NCBI RefSeq assembly: GCF_046115515.1
Contig: NZ_CP175953.1
Origin: Gracilimonas sp017641085
GTDB taxonomy: Bacteria; Bacteroidota; Rhodothermia; Balneolales; Balneolaceae
Direction: 5' to 3' (one strand)
Length of the DNA stretch: 64,000 nt
Every line of letters starts with the position of its first letter. Position 1 is the stretch's first letter. This document shows, one piece after another, positions 60,633 to 64,000 of the stretch. Under the pieces are notes generated by a model. The model had not been told where the DNA came from and made no database searches. It saw only the letters and a list, made by a program, of their open reading frames with translations. A program made the position numbers and the translations under genes.

Positions 60633-61804
60633 TCTTCATAAAAATTCTTTTCCTGAGCCACCATTTTCTTCAACAATGGGTTTGGGCGATATCGGTCTTC
60701 CCGGTATTCAACCTGCAGGGCTGTCATTCGGTCAAGCACATTTTTGAGCCCAATTTCATCGGCCCATTTCAGGAGACCTTTGGGATAGTTGACTCCATTT
60801 TGCATGGCCAGGTCAACGTCTTCAATAGATGCGATGTTCATAAATACAGCATCGCAAGCTTCGTTGATGAGCATCGTCAGTATCCGGTTGAAGATTGTCT
60901 CACCAAGCTCTTTATCCTTTGTGGGAGCCGGGTTATCTGCTCCTTCCCGGTAGTCATAAAAACCGCGTCCCGATTTTCTACCTAACCAGCCGGCTTCTAC
61001 CATTCGTTTCTGTGCAAAGGAAGGTTTGAATCTTGGGTCATAATAAAACGCCTCAAATACCGAGCAGGTAACTTCATAATTTACATCATGCCCGATCAGG
61101 TCCATGAGCTCAAAAGGCCCCATTCGGAAGCCTCCAATTTCCTTCATGGCCCAGTCGATGGTAGCGGCGTCAGCGATGCCTTCTTCATAAATACGCAGCG
61201 CTTCCCCGTAAAAAGGCCGGGCAACCCGGTTTACAATAAAGCCGGGAGTGTCCTTACCTGAAACGGTGATTTTGTCCCAGCTTCGAATAAATTCTTTGGT
61301 AGATTTGAAGACATCGTCTCCGGTGGCGATACCGGGAATAACCTCTACTAACTTCATAAGGGGAGCGGGGTTGAAAAAATGGACGCCTAAAAATCGCTCG
61401 GGCTTTTTAAGGGCTGATGAAATAGCGGCAATAGAGAGGGATGAAGTGTTGGACGCCAGCACGGAATCACGGGGAACAATCGCCTCCAGCCTGGAAAAAG
61501 TATCTTTTTTTACATCCAGATCTTCAACAATAGCTTCAATCACAAATCCGCATTCCCCGAAACCGGTGATATTATCCACAAACTCAATGCGATTTAAGAT
61601 ACCATCCACTTCATCCTGAGTCATTCGCTCTTTTTCGACCTGCCGGGCAAGAATACTTTCCAGTCCCGCTTTGGATTTTTCAAGTTGTTCAGGATAAGCA
61701 TCGTATAAGAAAACGTGGTGACCTTGAGTAGCGGCAACCTGTGCAATTCCGGTTCCCATTGTTCCGGCTCCAACTACGCCGATTTTCGCATCGTTGTTAA
61801 TCAT
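60629..61804 (-). CDS. paaH: 3-hydroxyacyl-CoA dehydrogenase PaaH
   Basis: The 391-residue enzyme has an NAD-binding Rossmann motif (KIGVVGAGTMGTGIAQVAA), the catalytic His region GVHFFNPAPLMKLVEVIPG, and two 3HCDH C-terminal domains (GFIVNRVARPFYGEALRIYEEG and a second copy with NEACDAVF). It oxidises 3-hydroxyadipyl-CoA to 3-oxoadipyl-CoA. I start at the ATG at 61804 (MINNDAKIGV); an in-frame start at 61894 would add 30 residues that do not match the family. The stop TAG is part of an AGCTG repeat (TAGCGGTCAGC). Neighbours are paaI downstream and the TA pair upstream. Confidence 0.94.
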   Translation of the reverse strand: MINNDAKIGVVGAGTMGTGIAQVAATQGHHVFLYDAYPEQLEKSKAGLESILARQVEKERMTQDEVDGILNRIEFVDNITGFGECGFVIEAIVEDLDVKKDTFSRLEAIVPRDSVLASNTSSLSIAAISSALKKPERFLGVHFFNPAPLMKLVEVIPGIATGDDVFKSTKEFIRSWDKITVSGKDTPGFIVNRVARPFYGEALRIYEEGIADAATIDWAMKEIGGFRMGPFELMDLIGHDVNYEVTCSVFEAFYYDPRFKPSFAQKRMVEAGWLGRKSGRGFYDYREGADNPAPTKDKELGETIFNRILTMLINEACDAVFMNIASIEDVDLAMQNGVNYPKGLLKWADEIGLKNVLDRMTALQVEYREDRYRPNPLLKKMVAQEKNFYEE

Positions 61805-61955
61805 AAGTAAATATCGTGTTTTATCGTCTGAAAAATCGCTTCCAAGATAAGGAATCTGAGACGGAATGCGTTGTAAATTGAGGGAAATTTTCAAACTTGA
61901 AAGTAATAAGGAAAAAAGATATCATAATGATATCAAATAAATAAGAGGTATAATT

Positions 61956-62192
61956 ATGCCTGACGTTTTAGTAAGAAATATTGATGAGAAAACGCTTAAT
62001 AACTGGAAGAAGAGAGCAAAGAGGAACAACCGTTCGCTACAAGCGGAATTGAAAGATGTGATAGATTCTCTGGGTAGAACCGATCCGGAAGAAGTAAAAA
62101 AAGAAATAAGGGCTACTTTAGAAAAATATAAAGCAGAAGGAAGGCAATTTTCTGACAGCGTTGAACATATACGGGAGATTCGTGACCGGTGA
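61956..62192 (+). CDS. Type II antitoxin, FitA/ribbon-helix-helix type
   Basis: The 78-residue protein has a ribbon-helix-helix start (MPDVLVRNIDEKTLNNWKKRAKRNNRSLQAEL) followed by a helical C-terminus (EIRATLEKYKAEG) that would wrap the toxin. It is read in the opposite direction to the paa genes and overlaps the PIN toxin start by 11 bp, the usual antitoxin-toxin order. It probably represses its own promoter with the toxin; no operator was clearly seen upstream in the short divergent gap to paaH. Confidence 0.9.
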   Translation: MPDVLVRNIDEKTLNNWKKRAKRNNRSLQAELKDVIDSLGRTDPEEVKKEIRATLEKYKAEGRQFSDSVEHIREIRDR

Positions 62193-62607
62193 TCTAAAAG
62201 TTATTGATGCATCTTTAGCGCTGAAGTGGGCTATTAACGAGCAGCATTCAGAAGAAGCATTATCACTCTTGGATGAGTTGGATGTATTCATTTGCCCGGA
62301 GGTTTTCTATTTGGAAATTGATGCAGTGTTAACAAAAAGGGTAAGAATTAGAGAATTAGAAGCACAGGAGGCAAAAGAAATAAAAAATAACTTTCGGGCA
62401 TTGCCTTGTAAATTGATTTCCCATTCCCAAATTGATGAGATAGCTTTTGATCTTTCCACCTCATTTAACATCAGCTATTTTGATGCTTTGTACCTTTCAA
62501 CAGCCTTGAAGTTTAATACGGTTGTTCAAACCGCTGACGTTAGGTTTTTTAATGAGCTTCAAAATACGGATTACAAAAATCACATTGAGAAGATTCAGGG
62601 AGTTTAA
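62182..62607 (+). CDS. PIN-domain toxin (VapC/FitB type)
   Basis: The 141-residue PIN nuclease has the spaced acidic residues of the family: Asp in VIDASLALKW, Glu in FYLEID, Asp in YFDALYLSTA and Asp in QTADVRFF. These coordinate the metal ions for RNA cleavage. I start at the GTG at 62182 (VTGDLKVIDAS), which overlaps the antitoxin stop; the upstream TTG at 62161 would add seven residues and is less likely. Its stop overlaps that of the convergent DUF4260 gene. Most PIN toxins cut tRNA or rRNA; the target here is unknown. Confidence 0.93.
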   Translation: MTGDLKVIDASLALKWAINEQHSEEALSLLDELDVFICPEVFYLEIDAVLTKRVRIRELEAQEAKEIKNNFRALPCKLISHSQIDEIAFDLSTSFNISYFDALYLSTALKFNTVVQTADVRFFNELQNTDYKNHIEKIQGV

Positions 62608-62981
62608 CCTCCAATACTACCCAAATGTGTGTGCTTGAAATCATCTGGGAATTTGAGTCCATAGCCAAAAATACGATCAAAGGCAGCATGACTCAAGAAC
62701 ACAATTCCTATTGCAATAAGCCATTCTATTTCTGCAAAAAATCCAGCTAGGACAAGCACGATCATTAATCCCTTATGATGGAAGAAATTGTAGATCCATG
62801 AACCGATATTCGTGTTAATTAGGTAGGCAGCAAATGAGATATCAGGAAGGAAGAAGAGCAGGGCGAAGATCCACCAACTGTATGATGTAACGAATCCAAA
62901 GAGAATTACGGAACCGATGAAGAGTGCGAGTTCTTCAAGATTGAGAAGGAGTTTTAGGTGTTTACTAAGTTCAATATTCAT
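62604..62981 (-). CDS. DUF4260 family membrane protein
   Basis: The 125-residue protein has three or four membrane helices (about 18-55 and 68-100) and the family C-terminus AAFDRIFGYGLKFPDDFKHTHLG, which is diagnostic of DUF4260. Function unknown. It lies in the paa region between paaG and the TA pair but shows no link to that pathway. Its stop overlaps the PIN toxin stop by four bases. The ATG at 62981 is preceded by AT-rich sequence without a clear ribosome site. Confidence 0.82.
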   Translation of the reverse strand: MNIELSKHLKLLLNLEELALFIGSVILFGFVTSYSWWIFALLFFLPDISFAAYLINTNIGSWIYNFFHHKGLMIVLVLAGFFAEIEWLIAIGIVFLSHAAFDRIFGYGLKFPDDFKHTHLGSIGG

Positions 62982-63012
62982 AATGAAGAGTTGTTAATAA
63001 CGTACAAGGGTC

Positions 63013-63106
63013 GATCACAGATTACGCAGACTTCACTGATTAGTTGTAGAATATCGAGTAGATCAAATAAATCAGTGAAATTCCTCAATCATTAAAATCT
63101 GTGATC
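63013..63106. repeat. Inverted repeat of GATCACAGATT units after paaG
   Basis: GATCACAGATTACGCAG with CTTCACTGATT faces AATCAGTGAAATTC and AATCTGTGATC. The right arm begins at the base after the paaG TAG stop (63107-63109 on the minus strand). Confidence 0.85.
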
Positions 63107-63886
63107 CTATTGACCTTTGAACTCCGGTTTCCTTTTCTCCATAAAAGCTTTTACTCCCTCATTGTAATCGTGGGTTTTACCGGCTTCAGCCTGAAGTTTG
63201 GCTTCCAGTTTCATTTGTTCTTCAAGACTGTTTGAAAATCCAGCATTGAATCCGCGTTTGGTAAGCCCAAATCCTTTGGTGGGCATGTTGGCCAGTTTTG
63301 ATGCTATAGCTTTTGCTTCGTCCATGTATTTCCCGGTGGGATAGGCTTTCCAGATCATGCCCATTTCAACGGCTTCTGCTGCAGAGACTTTTTCACCCAA
63401 GAAAGTGAGAGCCGTGGCACGGGCAAGTCCTATGAGTCTGGGTAAAATATAGGTGCCGCCACTGTCCGGGATCAACCCAATTTGTGAGAAGGACTGAATG
63501 AAAGATGCTTCCTCACTGGCAATAACAATATCACAGGCAAGGGCGATGTTGGCTCCGGCTCCGGCAGCTGTTCCGTTTACGGCACAAACCACCGGCTTCT
63601 CCAATTTTCGAATTCCTTTAATTATGGGAATATAGGTGTGATGCACAATTTCACTTAAATCACGATCGGGGTCGTTTGAGACTTCCGTTGCCTCTGCTAA
63701 ATCCTGTCCGGCACAAAAGGCACGTCCCTCACCGGTAAGTAACACGCAGCGTACTTCATCATCTGATTCGGCGCGATGGAGGGCTTCTTTGAGCTGATTG
63801 GCCATTTCGAAGATAAAGCTGTTGAGCTTGTCGGGGCGGTTCAGGGTGATGGTGAAAATGCCATTACTTAAAGTAGTCTGAATCAC
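63107..63886 (-). CDS. paaG: Enoyl-CoA hydratase/isomerase family, PaaG-like
   Basis: The 259-residue crotonase-fold protein matches PaaG-type sequences: RAFCAGQDLAEATEV (CAGQDL is typical of PaaG), PVVCAVNGTAAGAGANIALACD and SFIQSFSQIGLIPDSGGTYILPRLIG, the Asp of the last being the isomerase residue. In the pathway it converts the ring epoxide of phenylacetyl-CoA to oxepin-CoA. It is the first paa gene in the window on the minus strand; the multicomponent monooxygenase genes would be expected upstream, beyond the right edge. The 114 bp after it hold nothing I can identify. Confidence 0.9.
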   Translation of the reverse strand: MIQTTLSNGIFTITLNRPDKLNSFIFEMANQLKEALHRAESDDEVRCVLLTGEGRAFCAGQDLAEATEVSNDPDRDLSEIVHHTYIPIIKGIRKLEKPVVCAVNGTAAGAGANIALACDIVIASEEASFIQSFSQIGLIPDSGGTYILPRLIGLARATALTFLGEKVSAAEAVEMGMIWKAYPTGKYMDEAKAIASKLANMPTKGFGLTKRGFNAGFSNSLEEQMKLEAKLQAEAGKTHDYNEGVKAFMEKRKPEFKGQ

Positions 63887-64000
63887 GGATCTGGCAGATT
63901 AAAGGATTAAATGGATTTTAGTTTGAGATGAAGTTATAGAATGAGGGCCTTTTCACAAAAAATTGTTATCCAAATAATTGGAGTAACTACTGAATGCAAA

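Noticed and set aside
63887..64000. Start of another gene at the right edge
   Set aside because: No convincing start codon, ribosome site or coding pattern in the last 114 bases.

Overview
The window looks like a chromosome segment from a Bacteroidota/Balneolota-type bacterium, probably Balneolaceae (Gracilimonas/Balneola-like). This is an inference from gene content: seven very large duplicated FtsX/MacB-type permeases starting MLKNYxKIAxRN, a propeller-Y_Y_Y histidine kinase, a PD40-amidohydrolase, a bacilliredoxin and a phenylacetate cluster, with weak or absent Shine-Dalgarno sites at many genes. No rRNA or CRISPR array is visible; one tRNA is present.

Layout. (1) 1-3.9 kb: the AT-rich edge of a probable mobile element on the minus strand. 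It holds a P-loop primase/helicase-like protein cut by the window edge, two small HTH-type proteins, a 430-aa unknown and an 11-bp-phased GTTACC array, and it abuts tRNA-Met(CAU). (2) 4.1-16.4 kb: housekeeping and stress genes (TM2 protein, LuxR-type regulator with a degenerate receiver, aspS, DUF429, soluble transhydrogenase, superoxide dismutase, bacilliredoxin, single-domain response regulator, MscS channel, slipin-NfeD pair). (3) 16.5-47.5 kb: an expanded ABC system of seven permeases, two ATPases and one HlyD/MacA-like adaptor, followed by an NtrC-type sigma-54 activator and its histidine kinase. A serine hydrolase, an amidase, a GH10-like lipoprotein and several small genes are interleaved. 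(4) 47.5-54.8 kb: AlkD-like repair protein, PD40-amidohydrolase and propeller histidine kinase. (5) 54.8-63.9 kb: phenylacetate catabolism on the minus strand (enoyl-CoA hydratase, paaZ, paaY, paaJ, paaI, paaH, paaG), interrupted by a PIN-domain toxin-antitoxin pair and a DUF4260 gene. The ring epoxidase paaABCDE and the ligase paaK are not in the window.

The main discovery candidate is a self-contained sigma-54 regulon. Four minus-strand transcription units (adaptor operon, two permease units, and a small-protein/serine-hydrolase pair) each carry a TGGYAY-N5-TTGNW promoter. Exactly 54 bp upstream of each lies a pair of 16-bp dyads (YGTKC-N6-nnACR) separated by exactly 5 bp. The pair in front of the adaptor operon also lies 55 bp from a plus-strand sigma-54-like promoter facing the NtrC-type gene, which suggests autoregulation. 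This predicts that the local two-component pair controls the permease array and one apparently unrelated hydrolase operon.

The second candidate is a set of intergenic inverted repeats. Their sequences belong to several families but their architecture is shared: two arms of degenerate short repeats. They sit directly against, or supply, the stop codons of neighbouring genes. Two small four-helix-bundle (23S rRNA intervening-sequence-protein family) genes sit between such arms inside operons. This resembles rRNA intervening sequences, but in protein-coding operons.
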